From positions 1,116,001-1,180,000 of the forward strand of contig OZ237746.1 of assembly GCA_965178125.1 (NCBI GenBank): DNA of 64,000 bases. The letters run 5' to 3'. How positions within the stretch are numbered: the first letter of the stretch is position 1; the number at the start of each line of letters is the position of its first letter. This stretch comes from Bilabrum cf. latius (lineage: Eukaryota > Bigyra: Bicosoecida > Bigyra > Bicosoecida). Position numbers and translations under genes: made by a program. The notes below the pieces were generated by a model, which was not told the origin of the DNA, ran no database searches, and was given only the letters and a program-made list of their open reading frames with translations. Shown one piece after another: positions 33,622 to 45,320 of the stretch.

Positions 33622-36162
33622 ATGAGGCTAGCGACAGGGCCTACGATGCCTTCGAACGAAAATATCAATAATTCATCCGATCCACGAATACAGTTTGCGG
33701 GTGTGGGCGGACTGCTGGGAGGATTCATGCGTCTGGCTTGTGGCCCACCGGGCACGGCCAGACCAGGGAAGTTCTCGGGCAGCCCTGGGCATTACAGCTC
33801 CGCACACTACTGTGCCTCGTATAATATGACTCGCCATAGATCGAATGAAGGGTACGATCAAATGGTAGCCGCAGACGGAGAGATCAACGACACGTGCTTG
33901 GGCCCGCCCACCGTGTGCATGACGGCTGAATCCATCCGGATCATGTTGGCCAGGTACATGGTAGAGACTAGGTTCCTGCACGGGAAGCAATTCGGCGACG
34001 CTTCTTCCCTGTGGCTGTAGCCACCGCGGAGGGCATTCGGCCGCTCCTGGCTTCCCTTCGAAGAGTTCCTGCGCTGCCCCGCAGCCCCCATGCGCGGCCC
34101 CACGCTGCATGACGGCCGCGGCGGGCGTCTCCCCGGCAAGCTGTCGCACCTCGTGTCCACCGCCGTGTGCTCGGCCTGGAGCATGCGGCCCAGCGACCGG
34201 ACCCCGTGGCTTGAATCATTCGTGGACGGGGGCTTCTGGGAGACATGGGACCCGGACGAGGGAGGCTCTGCCGTGCCACGGCGCATATTCGCTGACCACA
34301 ACCTGAACTACGGGAGGGAAGCAGCTCGGGCGTTCATGCCCGGGCTGATCGACTGGGTCAGGAGTGCGTTTTTCCCCGGCAAGGGAGCCATGGACTGTGC
34401 CAGGGGCATACCCAGGCCCGACCTCCCGCCACGCATGCTCCCGGGCGCGCCCCTGCCCAAGCACCCCGCCACGGCGGGGGAGGCTGTTGGGTTCCTGGCC
34501 CCCATGCAGCTGCTGGCGGCCGCGTGCATGTACGGGGGCGCGGACGATCTGGCTGCGTACGAGCTGAGGAACAGCATGAAGCGCAGGACAAAGGAGCACA
34601 GGCCGAGACCAGAGGCTGACGACTACAACTACTTATCCGAGTACGAGTGCGACATGTACGAGCGCATGGGCTGCGACCCGGATGACATGGTGGACTCGTA
34701 CGGGTACGGGGGGGAGGAGCCGGAAGATCCCGACGATGAGTCGCTTGGACTGTCGCCGGACAGACACGGTATTACAGCCACCAATGCGCTCAAGAGGCTT
34801 GAGACAATCTGCGCGGCATTCTGGCTGGGCCTGCAGTACCTAGACATGCGAACCGAAGCAGGGCGGTCAGCAGCAGCTACAGCCCAAGGAGCAGCAGGGG
34901 GGCATTCATTGGCAGCTACTCCTTGCGAGAGTGGTGCAGGCAATGGTGGTGCGCCGGTGACTGGCAACGATGCTGCAGCTGGGGCTGCTTCAGCTGCCAG
35001 CCTGCACAGTTCTGTGGGTGCCTACCCGCAGCCGTCCGACTACCGCCTCATCCGCTGCATGGCCGAGCTCATGGACGGGGCTGCCATGGCCATGCTCTAC
35101 CTGGCCATGCACAGGGCAGTGAGCGGGTAGGTGATCAAGGGCGAGACATGGCACCTGTACTTTGGTATGCTGCCGAACCTGCTGCAGGACTGCGTGGCAT
35201 TCGAGACGAGGCACATGGGTCAGCTGGAGGACAGCGAGGCGGAGGATGCCATTCCGTGGGCGCGCAAGTTCACAGGGCAGCTCAAAACCACCACCAAGGC
35301 GGCAGGCGTGGCCGATGCGTACCGTCTGCTGCTGCTGCAGACCGGTGGAGCGATGGACAAGCTTCGAGAGGCCAGTGGGCCTGTGAGTGCTGCCGCCTCC
35401 ACTGGCAGCGGAAGGATACCGCTGGGAAAACTGCACCAGCCCCTGCCATCCACTGGCAAGCTTGCTGGGGGCGAGTAGACCGGGGCAATGCCGCTTGCTG
35501 CCGTTGCTGCGCCTTGCAAGTGCCTCCTAGAGCGTGTCCTGGATCTGTGCGAATAGGGGCGATCCAGTGGGCTGGACGTGTTCAGCAGGGGGGCACTGGG
35601 TCGGGTGCTGGCGGCGGCCGTGTGGTATCATGAGGAGGATGATCTGTCGGAACACGCCGGCAGGCTGTGGACGGTGCTGGAGGACCTGTGGAAGCACGCA
35701 GATGACTGGATCATGACGAATGGCGGCCATCCGCTGGCGCGCCCGTATGGCCCCGCCGCACAGGCCGGTGCACCCTCCGAGAACTACCCCAGGCCCGCGT
35801 TTCTGATGCTGCAGCTGCCCACGCACGGGACCATTGCGCAAGGCATCGTAGGGGCGATCGAGCTGCACACAGCGTGCATGGACCGGGGTGTGGGCGATGT
35901 GCCGTGCCTACCGAGGTCGGTGCAGCTGGCCATGCGAGCTCCCCGCTTCAGGCTATGGGTCAAAACGTACGAGTGGCTGTGCGTGGATCCGCTGCGGCCG
36001 CCGAAAGAAGAGCGCAGGGGTCGAAGGAAGACCGAGCCTTGGCTCCGTGGATCCACGCTGTCGGTGGCAGCCGCTCTCAAGTCTCTTGTAGACAGGCGGG
36101 CGGCGGAGCGAGCGAGGTGCGTGGCGCTGTTCCGGTCAGCAGCGGTGCGCTCGGCCCTGTGA
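33622..36162 (+). CDS. Unrecognised family protein, tandem copy B (4 in-frame UAG)
   Basis: Predicted 846 residues, TGA end; the start could instead be the ATG at 33646. Same order of landmarks as copy A: TVCMTAESIRIMLARYMVET, PGKGAMDCARGIPRPDLPPR, AVGFLAPMQLLAAACMYGG, SDYRLIRCMAELMDGAAMAM, LYFGMLPNLLQDCVAFETRH and CVDPLRPP. It lacks copy A's basic N-terminus, and its central acidic spacer is different (EYECDMYERMGCDPDD). UAGs are at 34018, 35128, 35476 and 35554. The one at 35128 replaces a CAG of copy A (AVSRQAVTGETW versus AVSG-UAG-VIKGETW). Function unknown. The mixture of near-identical and poorly alignable segments suggests ongoing conversion between functional paralogues rather than decay, since both frames are fully open under the UAG-sense code. 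Confidence 0.75.
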
Positions 36163-36354
36163 TGGCTAAGGGTGGGATATGAGTGTGGTGTGACGCACAA
36201 GAGAAGTCTTGTCTGCACGGCATTGAGCCAAATCTTGCGAGAGCGCAGTGCGACCCCACGACTGCCCCACAGGTTTGCTGCTAGCACACACACGCCGCAC
36301 CAAGCTGCTGGCACGCGGAGTACAGAATCCACGCCATCCCCACCACTGCCAAGC

Positions 36355-38133
36355 TCACTGCGCCCACGCAGCTCCCAAAATTCCGTCCACCACCACCTCC
36401 GGCTTGTCCAGCGGCATGCTCAGCGAGCAGTCTGCCGCGGTGCAGTAGTGGTAGGACGCGTTCCCCGACGCGTTCGCCACCAGCCGCTCGTCCGTCTGCA
36501 TGTAAGCGGTCAGTGCCATGCGCTCGTCACACTCCTCCTGTGTCTTGGCCGGGGGCTCGTCGTTGCAGACGGCTGCGCGGGTGCGGTTCGACATGATCTG
36601 CAAAATGGGCATGCCCATCGTCTCCGGCGAGGTCTCGTTGAAGATGCCCAGGTCGTACCTGTTGATCTCCTCGTCGTACTGCGGCTTGAAAGTGAACCAC
36701 TGCACCGTCCACGTCTTGGGCATCGTGTATTGGATGCGGTACTCGTCGTACCGCTCGGGCAGCGCGTACATGCTCTCGTTGGCGGGCACGAAGATGGGCG
36801 TCAGGCCCCACGGCACGGCCAAGCCCTGAAGCAGCGCAAAGATGATCCGGCGGCCCGCCAGGTCCTGGTCCTTGTACTCGTTCATTCTCTTCTGGCTCCA
36901 GCCCTTCACGAAAGCCTCCGACTTCCACTCGATGCCCAGGCTGAACGCCTCGATGAACACGAGCCCCCGGACCAGCTCGGGCGACCGCAGGGCAAACTCG
37001 TACATGATCCCGGCACCGCCGCCCCAGCCCACCATCACGGCCTGGTTGGCCCCTTCCTCCTCCAGCAGGTGCTCCACCAGCGGCTCGTAGTACGTCATCG
37101 GGTCCACGTCCTGCCCCACGCTGTACCGGTCCGAGAAGCCCAGCCCCAGCTTGTCGAAGGAGCAGCTGCGTCGGCCTGCCTCGGCGAGACGGGCCTGAAG
37201 AGGCCAGAAATCGGCGCTGCCGTGCGATGCATCCGCATCTATGATCAGCAGCGGGTGTTCCGGACCGGCCAGCGCGGGTCCCTCGCAGTAGTACATGACC
37301 TTCTTGGTCCCACTGGCCTCCCTTGCCTCCAGGTGCACGAACTGACCGCGGGGAGGGAACGAGGCGATCCAGTGGGCCTGCTGGATGGACGCGTTGGCGA
37401 GCAGGCACGAAAACACAAGTGCCAGGGCCATGTTCACCACCAGATACCATCCCAGGCAGCAGCACCAGCACGGCCGCTGCTCCGTGTCCTGCGCCTCGGG
37501 CGTGTAGCAGGGCAGCGACTGGGAGGGCCAGGGGCCCGACTGCGAGGCATTGGCGCTGGTTTGCGACTTGGAGACTTGGTTACCGCCGTTGACTGGGGCA
37601 TGCGAGTCGTACTGTCCTTCATCTTGCGTCATTGCTGCGCTCGCTTCCGCCGTGGCCGCCGGGTGCGGCGACAGCGGAGCAGCCATGTCACCACTTTGCT
37701 AGCTCTTTCCGGGTTCGTTGACGTAGACTTTAACCAGCGACACGCACAGCAGTGATACCGCCAGCGATGCCAGTACGAAATTGTCAAAGCGCTAGTATAT
37801 CGCCTGTGTGATGGCGATCACCAGCCAGATGGCAGCTAAGATGCCGTAGTACGCGCCCTGCAGCCCGCAGCAGGAAGATGCCGCCTGAATAGATCGTGCA
37901 GCATTGTGTGCTGCAAGCAGACCGAAGAAAAACACATGCGCCGCATACCATGTCGTGGTGCCCATGTCCATCACCAGCACTGGTCCGGCATTGGCGACAT
38001 AGGCTGCCGATACAGTGGCGTACACAACCCCAAAGACAGAAAAAAGCAGCCCACCATACCAGGCAATTTCGTTGATCATGTGTGTAGGAGCTAGCGATGT
38101 GAGAAGGTACTCCTAGGGATGCGGAAGTGACAT
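36355..38133 (-). CDS. Alpha/beta-hydrolase with N-terminal multi-pass membrane domain (3 in-frame UAG)
   Basis: Predicted 592 residues, one exon, TGA end. The ATG at 38133 (MSLPHP-UAG-EYLLTS) is chosen because it is the most upstream in-frame one; 38079 is an alternative. Hydrophobic segments come first: WYGGLLFSVFGVVYATVSAAY, WYAAHVFFFGLLAAHN, YYGILAAIWLVIAITQAIY, then after UAG (37792) FVLASLAVSLLCVSLVKVY. A second UAG (37699), a polar linker and a further membrane segment (WYLVVNMALALVFSCLL) precede the hydrolase. There, HPLLIIDADASHG, SFDKLGLGFSDR, and AVMVGWGGGAGIMYEFAL occupy the strand, oxyanion and nucleophile-elbow positions. The elbow reads GWGGG, lacking the usual Ser, so hydrolytic activity is doubtful or atypical. 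Reading UAG as sense joins the membrane domain to the hydrolase. Function unknown. Confidence 0.72.
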
Positions 38134-38294
38134 ACCCGCATCGCTCCCAACTTGAAAAATCCAACGGGCATTTCGCGGCAAATTTTCGCCGAATGGAAGG
38201 GGAACGCTCCAGAACTTTCTGCGAATCTTTCTGAACTATCAAATTTGAATGATGAAGACTTACAACGTGGCATGATCGGCCAAACACTGCCAAA
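38134..38294. promoter_or_regulatory. Divergent promoter region, hydrolase / PIG-Z
   Basis: 161 AT-richer bases between two divergent start codons. No named element seen. Confidence 0.35.
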
Positions 38295-41243
38295 ATGGGC
38301 GTCTCGTCCCTGTACTACGGGTTTTCGTGGGCGATTCGTGCGATAAGCATACTATCTATATCATACATTCATCCTGATGAGATTTTCTAGTCGGAAGAAA
38401 TCGCAGCTGGATGGATCAACCGGGACAGCGTGCGGGTGCCATGGGAGTTTGCGAATTCAAGCGCCCCTGCACGCTCCATCGTGGTCCCTGCGCTGGTCTC
38501 GGCCGGGCCACTATGGGTATCAGGGCTGATTTCCTCAGTCACTGCCGCGGTCGTTGGAGTTACTCACCAATTGTGGCTGCGTCGAGCCTGGTGCGTCGCT
38601 CTCACAGGACTGTGCGACGCATGCATCTGGGTAGCCTGCAGGAATGTCCGGGCGGATCCGCTCCCATGTCTCGCCATATTTGCATCGTGTTGGCCAGTGA
38701 TTGTGTTTGGAGGACACGCGTTCAGCAACACGTTGGAGGCGACCGTCGTAGCAGCTGCGATCGCATGTGTCGCATGGTATCTCCGCGCAACTGCAAATTC
38801 CGGTGCGCGCTTCACGGCACCACAACAACAAAGCAGGCAGGCAGTCGCTGCTTTGATTGGTATTGGGGGTGTAGCAGCTCTAGGGTGTGCCGTACGCATC
38901 TCATTTCCCGTGTTCGTTTCGGGGTTCGCGTGCGTGTCCCTCGGCGCCCTGTGGCTGCACGGTGCGGAATCTTCTTCTCGGGACAAAGGCACGCCCAACT
39001 CGGAAAAAGCCTCACCAGATCCGCAAGAAGTCAAGAAGGTCGATATAGGCATGCCGGTGATTGGCGATGCGAGGCCTGTTGATTGCGGCTGCTCGGCGCT
39101 GGCACGCATCGCGTGGGGAACCTGCTTGGTGCTCGTTTCCTTCGCCGCCACGACGCTGGCCATCGCAGTCGCGGATTCTATGGCTTGGGGCACTCTACAT
39201 ATTCCATATTTGCAGTCAGGTGGTCAAGGAGAAGAAGGGCTGGAGCACGCCGCCGTGCGCCCCGCTCTCCCGGTTCCTGAGGACGCCACGTCGCCCGCGC
39301 CCTCCGTCGAGCTGGCCGCGCTGGGGATCCCGGGGAACATCGGCACCGGACGCATCGTGTTTCCTACCCTGGGCAATCTGCTGTACAACCTGGACCCGGC
39401 CAAGACGGCCACGCACGGGCTGCACCCCCGCTGGACGCACGCCGCCGTGAACCTCCCCCTGCTCTTCGGGCCGGTGGCTCTCCTGTTCGCATGGAACGGG
39501 GCCCTCCTGTGCGCGCGGCTGCTGCGGGCCGGCAGCCTGCTCCAAGCCACCCGCGTGCTCCTGCGGCGGCCCCTCCGCAACGGCGCCCTCCTCTCCGGCG
39601 CCGTGTCCCTGGCCGTGCTCTCTGCAGCCAACCACCAGGAGGCCCGCTTCCTCGTGCCCATGGCCGTGCTCGTAGGGCTGGGCTGCGGGGAGTCGCTGAT
39701 GCCGGGGAACAAGAAAGGGGGTCAGAGGGACAGCCGTGGGCGAGGGGGCGATCAACAGGATGAGGATCAGGCAGCTGCCCCGCCCACGCCCACGCCCACG
39801 CCCACGCCCACGCCCACGGGGGGGGATGACTTGGACGTCGACATGGCCCTCCCCGGGATGCTGCGCGGAGTCTTGCTGGCTGCGTGGATGCTCACGAATG
39901 CGCTCGGCGTGGTGGGCTTCGGGTGGCTGCACCAGGGTGGCGTGCTGGCGGGGGCAGCAGCGGCGGGGAGGCGGGTGATTCTGGAGGAGCTGGCGAGGGC
40001 CGTGGGGGGCAGCGCTGGGGAACTAGAGGAGGAGGATAGGGGGGGGAGCGAGAGGGGCTCTGTGGTCGGTGTGATGGAGGACGAGGGGGCTTCTTCCCTC
40101 GCGATAGATGGAGGGCAGGTGGATGCCCATGGGCTGGGCAGCAGTGTGGGGATCGGGCTCGGCGGCGCGGCGGCGGCGGCGGCGGTGCTGTCCCAGATGG
40201 GCGGCAGCAGCATCGGGACTGTGCTGAGCTACAGCTCCTACACGCTGCCCAGGCACAGTGTGACGAGTGGATGGAACAAGGACTTCTCTGGCGCAGGCCT
40301 GGGCATGCTGCGGTCGGGTGCGATGGAGGAGGTGGGCGGCGGAGGCATGGACTTGGACACGGACGTGGGCGTGGGCGGGGACCTGGAAGGGAAAGGGAAT
40401 GGCGCGAGGCTGCTGATGGTTGACGCGGCCTCGCCGAGCGTGCACCGAGCATTGTAGCTCGAGTGCGCGAGGGAACCGAGGGAACAGCGGGGTGGGGGGA
40501 GCTAGCAGGCCAGCGGTAGCGAGTCAGAGTCGGAGTCAGCGTCAGCGTCAGGCTGCATCAGCGTGCCTCGGTGCGCGGGCCCTTTCTGCGACTCTAGGTT
40601 CAGGCACGACCTGAGCTTTGAGTCGGGATCTGGCTTGGATGACACCGCGAGGGGCATGGCCAGAGGCGCGGAGGGCGGTGAACAGGCGAGGTAGCCTGCT
40701 GTGTCCACGCTCGGGTTCCTAGCCTCTGGCGTGGGTGGGGGAGCCAGGGCGATCGAGATCGTGGACGTGGATGGTCCGGACGAGGGTTCGCTGCGGTTCC
40801 ACCTGGAGCGGTCGCTGTTCGGCGGCGCCGGGCTCTTGGACTCGGAATCGAGTGCCAGCGCCAGTGCCGGTGGTCATCCAGGGGCCGGGGATGAGAACCC
40901 CGCCACGCTTGTGCTGGCACCCGCCTCCGTCAGGTTGCACGTGGAGGGGGCGGCCAAGGGGGCCTGTCACGCGCACGACAGGTCAGCTGTGCTCCGGCGG
41001 CTGGAGAGCGTAGGGCCTCATTTGTCTGGGGAGGCGCCCCCTCCTCTGGGCCGCGCCCTTGCTGCCAGGCTTGGCGCGGCGTGGGCTGGAGCTGGAGCTG
41101 TGGGCCAGGGTCAGGGCCAGGGCGCTGGAGAGGGCGTGAGTGGGCTGCTCGAGGCGGCGGGGCGTGGGCTGCGGGAGGACTTGAAGGTGGCTGAGGAGAC
41201 GCTGTGGCTGGACGTGTGGAGGGTGCACTGCGAGGCAGTTTGA
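38295..41243 (+). CDS. PIGZ: GPI mannosyltransferase 4 (PIG-Z/SMP3 type, GT22), 4 in-frame UAG
   Basis: ER multi-pass glycosyltransferase adding the fourth mannose to GPI anchors. Predicted 982 residues, one exon, TGA end. It starts MGVSSLYYGFSWAIRAISIL, then YIHPDEIF-UAG-SEEIAAGW. The GT22 family motif here is HPDE-x-[FW]-Q-S, so the UAG at 38388 stands exactly at the invariant Gln. Further PIG-Z landmarks: VRVPWEFANSSAPARSIV, FSNTLEATVVAAAI, NLDPAKTATHGLHPRWTHAA, ANHQEARFLVPMAVLV (HQExRFL), FGWLHQGGVL and SYSSYTLPRHSV. Several hydrophobic helices are visible. Ser/Gly-rich insertions and a tail of about 260 residues beyond UAGs at 40455, 40503 and 40692 are lineage-specific. Identification is firm through motif order; PIG-B is excluded by HQExRF and the NLNP-like motif. 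Confidence 0.92.
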
Positions 41244-41275
41244 TTCGATTCGATTCGATGCGATGCGATGCGATG

Positions 41276-41306
41276 GAGGACACGCCTGTGCGGCAGGCGT
41301 GTCCTC
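41276..41306. other. 13-bp perfect inverted repeat (hairpin, 5-nt loop)
   Basis: The arms 41276-41288 (gaggacacgcctg) and 41294-41306 (caggcgtgtcctc) are exact reverse complements around tgcgg. It lies 33 bases after the PIG-Z stop codon and just after a ttcga/tgcga pentamer repeat (41243-41275). Probable RNA hairpin in the PIG-Z 3' UTR or a mark between same-strand genes; the role is unknown. Confidence 0.75.
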
Positions 41307-41488
41307 TGGCGGAGGAACGCACAATGACCGGGCACGATTCCGCGTGAATACAAAAGGCGCATATCTGTAATAATATTTTGTTTTGAGCAGCAAGACTGGG
41401 CGGTGCGCTGCTGTGGTGCGCCAAAAGGAGTGTGACGAGCTCCATTCGACCCAATCTTGACGCGCATTGTATTCACTCTGCTGGCGGA

Positions 41489-44400
41489 ATGTCAGGGGCC
41501 TTTGGCCCCATATCAGGCGAGTCCCGTGTTGCATACATCTTGTCGCAGTTTCCCGATGTTCCCGGAGTGGACAAGTCCCAGGGCAGCAAATACGGAGCAA
41601 GTCGCGATCCGGCAGAACTCTCTGCAGCCGCTCGCAACCACTTGGATGGGGTTCGCGATTCCGTGTTCAGGTGAGACTGCGCAACTAGCGTTGGTGATAT
41701 GTGCAACGCATTCCGCACACGGCACGTTTCTGTTCACAATCCTCAATTTACGCCGTCCGCACAGCATGCTTCGGGTGCAGCCACAGAAGCAGCACCTGGA
41801 TGCGATCACGAAGGGGTCCTTGGCGCTTCCACCATCGACGATGAATGAAGCAATCTCATCGTGCATTGTAGGCGCGGCGCGGCGGCATCACAAGTTCAAC
41901 CCGAAGAAGACGGCAGTCGCCAAAATGAAGGGATCAGCCGCCGCGGCGATGGGCTGGCTGGGGCGGAAGCTGTTCGGCAACAATGGGGAGGAGGACGACC
42001 CTATTGGGGACCGAAGCGGTGCCTAGGGAGAAGCTGCCTCGTCGTCAGGCCCTGGTCGAGGGGGCTGGGACCGCAGCCGCCGATCGTCCGCGGCTTCTGC
42101 CACGAGCACGTACGGCGGCGCAGGTGGGACCGGTGGTGGGGCCTCTGGGGGCACGCTGGACGGCGAGGACTGCGGCGACTGCCGGGACTGGTCCCGGCCG
42201 AAGGTCTACAGCACCGTCGTGCCGCCCGAGCTGCCCCGCGAGTTCGCCGCGGGCGTCGGACGAAGGTTCTTTGGGTTCCCAAGGCCCAGAGTGCGGCCGG
42301 TCCCTGCCAGTGGCCCCCGGGCACAGGCCGAAGACAGGCGGCCCCCGCGGCCTGGCCCGTCCTCCTCGCCCTCCCCCTCGTCTGGTGGACGAGCGGGCCG
42401 CGGCGGGCCTGGTATGGAAGTAGCAGGTGCAGGGACAGGGACAGGGGCAGGGACAGGGGGGTTAGGCGGCGAGCTGGATGCTCCCGTGGACGCTGTGGAC
42501 TATCCGGACGTCCGGCTCAGTCGTTACGCTGTGGCGCTGCAGTGCGAGGCAGGCGAGGGGGAGGACGCAGCGGCGCTTCGATTCGATTTCTCCGCCCTGC
42601 GCGCGGCGCCTCCCGGTTCCGCAACCCTGCAGGGCCGGCTGCCAGGTGGAGATGCGGGCGAGAACGGTGGTATTGCGAGCCAGGGACAGGGCCACGGGCC
42701 CAGGCAGCGGCGTCGTACTCTGAGCCAGGAGGACCTGGGCCACGCGGTGGCGAGGCAGGCCGTGGCCGTGGCGGGGAGGCCCCCTCGATCCAGCTCTCCT
42801 TCTCCTCCTTCTCTGCCCTTTTCGGGCGCCTCTGCCTCCTTGGGAGGGGCAGGGGGGCCGCACTCGCCCCCCTAGGGGAGAGAGAGGGACGGAGGGAGGG
42901 AGCTCGGGCTGGGGCTGATGGAGGGAGAAAAAGGAGAAGGAAGCGCGCCGTCGTCCCCACCCGAGCCGCTGCTGCCCTCCAGAATCATGGGACTGGGGGA
43001 CACAGCCGGGCACGGGGGGTCACTCTCCCCCAGCGCGGGGGTGCTGGTCCCTGTCCGCCCGCAGCCGCCTGTTCCCTGCGTTCCAATGCAGGCCCCCGCG
43101 GCCCCCGCAGGCCACTGGGTCTCTCTGCGGCTGCGGCTGCGGAACTCGGGCGCCGCGCAGGCGACGATCCGGTGCCGCAGGCTCCTGGACTTGTCCATCC
43201 CACCCGAGTGCCTGGGCGTGCTGGAGGGCGGCTGTTCCCTGGACGACGACGGGGCCCGGAGCGTGCGATCCAGGTCGGTTGCGAGTGGGAGCAATGGCTT
43301 TGGCATGGGCATGGGCATGGGGATGGGTGTAGGGACGATGGCGGTGCACTCGGGTGGGGAGTGGGAGGCGCATTCGCAGGTCGGCGGGGCCCGGCCGCAG
43401 CTGTTCCCCTCCCGCACCACTAGCACGGAGCACTGCACTGCGGCGGTGCAGGTGCGCGTGGCCCCAGGGGGCCTGGCCGTGGACGGTCACGGTGGCCGCT
43501 CCACCCTCCGGATCGAGTGCAAGCTGCGGGAGCCCGGGTCCGTGGGGAGCGCGCTGCTGTCTCTGCAGGTGGTGGGCGGGCTGAGCCTGCCGCTGCTGCT
43601 GCACATGCGCTCCAGAAGGGCCGCGCGGCACGCCCCTCTGGAGCGACTGCCTCTGGGACTGGTGCGGCTACCAGCCGTGCCCGAGCTGGGGGCCGTGGTG
43701 GCGATGCGGAGGAGGAGCGTCGCGTCTCGGCGGGCCACTGCTGTGTCTGCAGACAGGTGGGACGGTGCGACTGGTCTGCTGGAAGGAGGAGCCGAGGTTG
43801 GGGAGGAGGCAATGGGACAGGGGGCAGGAGGGTTCGAGGGGGTCGTGGACGCCCCGTGCTGTCGCGTGCCGGTTCCCGCCTGCCTGTGTGCCCTGTGGGC
43901 CCGTGTGCTCGAGGTGCCCACTGGGCTGGCTCGGGAGGGGCTCTTCCGCACGGCGGCGGCAAGGGATAGCAGGGTCAGGCTGAGGGCCCTGGTGGACAGC
44001 GCCACGGGCTGTGGGCTGCCGGATGAGCACACCGTGCCCCTGCCCAAGCTGTCGGGTAGCACGGTGCAGGAAGGCACCGGGGGCACCGGCAGTGGTCAGG
44101 TTGGGGATGACCTTGGCCCCGAGGGCGGCGTGCTGCTGCATGCCATGCGGCACATCAACGCGAGCCCGGTGGCGTGCGCGGGTGAGATCAAGAGCCTCCT
44201 GCGAGACCTGCCGAGGAGGCTGCTGGACCCTCCGCTGGCAGGGGTGAGGGGCGGGGCCAGGGCTACGGCCCTGCGTGCGAACCAAGCACGGCTGGGGAAG
44301 GAGCTGTCCTCGCTGGAGGCCGGGCTGGCCATGCTGGAGCACAGCTTCGAGGCGCAATTGCAGGCGCAGGTGCAGACAGACAAAGCTGTGGATAAGTACA

Positions 44401-45320
44401 AGGAGGGGGGAGAAAAGAAGAAGAAGAAGAAGAAAAGGGTCGGTTTTGCGGCCATGGACGGCAGCAAGGACGAGGGCGAGGACGAGGGGGATGGGGAGGG
44501 GGAGGGGGATCAGGCGCCCCCTAGTTCCCATCCCAGTCCCCCCGCTGGTGGAGCTGGTCCCCCACTGGACCCGAGCAAGGCAGCTGCACAGGAGCTGGCC
44601 CGCGTGGCGATCGCTGCCATCGCCGCTGCTGCAGGAGTGGACCTGGGCGTGTGGGACCGGGCGCAGGGGGAGGCGCTGGCTGAGTCGCGGAGGTCTACCG
44701 AGCTGCGGCACGCGGCCGATGAGGCCCTGGCGGAGGCCCTCGCCGCAGAGAGTGTTGGTCCCCCGCTTGGGGAGGGGGCGGGGTCGGGGTCTATCGAGGA
44801 GGCCATGCTGGAGGGGGCGGCGGAGCGGCGCGGCACCATGATTCGGGAGCGAGAGGGTGGTCCTGGCAAGGCGAGGCCCGGCGTGGCAAGCGGCAGCGTT
44901 CGTGCGCCTGCGCGGGGCGGTGGTTTGTTCAAGGTGCAGGTGGGGCAGGGGATGTCCTTCCTGCGCGGGCTTGGGCGCGCACAGGCCCGCGTGCTGCTGT
45001 GGCTGGTGCACGTGGTCCGGACAGTGTGCGCGAGGAGCTCCGAGAACCGGATGTCGGTGCGGGCCATGGGCATCGTGCTGGGGCCCAACCTGGTGACCCC
45101 GCCCGTGGTGGGGGAGGGGGGTGGTCCCCTGGGTGGGGGCGGGGGCAGTCAGGCGGGGAGTGAGCGGAGCGATGGCGGCGGCGGGGGAGGGGAGGCATTC
45201 GCTCGGCTGGTCGGGGAAGAAGACGAAGCGTGGGAGGACGAGGCCCAGCCGGACCCGGCCGAGTCCCTGGCGTCGGCCAGGCGGTGCGCCAGGCTGCTCG
45301 AGCTGCTGGCAGCGTGCTGA
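41489..45320 (+). CDS. RhoGAP-domain protein (2 exons, 2 in-frame UAG)
   Basis: Predicted 1245 residues: exon 1 41489-41670, a 94-nt intron, exon 2 from 41765 (the only acceptor keeping frame) to TGA at 45318. The C-terminal half carries a Rho GTPase-activating domain: RVPVPACLCALWARVLEVP, GLAREGLFRTAAARDSRVRL (the REGLFR arginine-finger motif, usually REGIFR-x-SG), VACAGEIKSLLRDLPRRLLD (family: VASLLKxYLRELPEPLL), then after a Lys/Glu/Asp-rich insertion, AQARVLLWLVHVVRTV and NRMSVRAMGIVLGPNLVTPP (family: N-x-M-x-x-x-NLAxVFGPNL). The N-terminal 450 residues are unrecognised and partly disordered. UAGs are at 42024 and 42873. It probably inactivates a Rho/Rac GTPase in cytoskeletal control; the target is unknown. 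Confidence 0.85.
44405..44515 (+). repeat. Lys/Glu and Glu/Asp low-complexity stretch inside the RhoGAP domain
   Basis: Purine-rich gaagaagaag and gagggcgaggac stretches encode a lysine run followed by an acidic run, splitting the GAP domain between its middle helix and the NxM motif. Such insertions recur inside the catalytic domains of this window. Confidence 0.6.

Noticed and set aside
37792-38079. A separate small membrane-protein gene upstream of the hydrolase
   Set aside because: Its frame continues through two TAGs directly into the hydrolase, with a further membrane helix between them, and no separate promoter space exists.
38380-38400. UAG = Leu (as in some other UAG-only reassignments) or Glu/Lys
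   Set aside because: Leu does not fit the HPDExxQ column, the CAG-TCC repeat or the copy A/B pair. Glu or Lys would fit the importin IBB site or NEK loop but not the others. Gln fits all.
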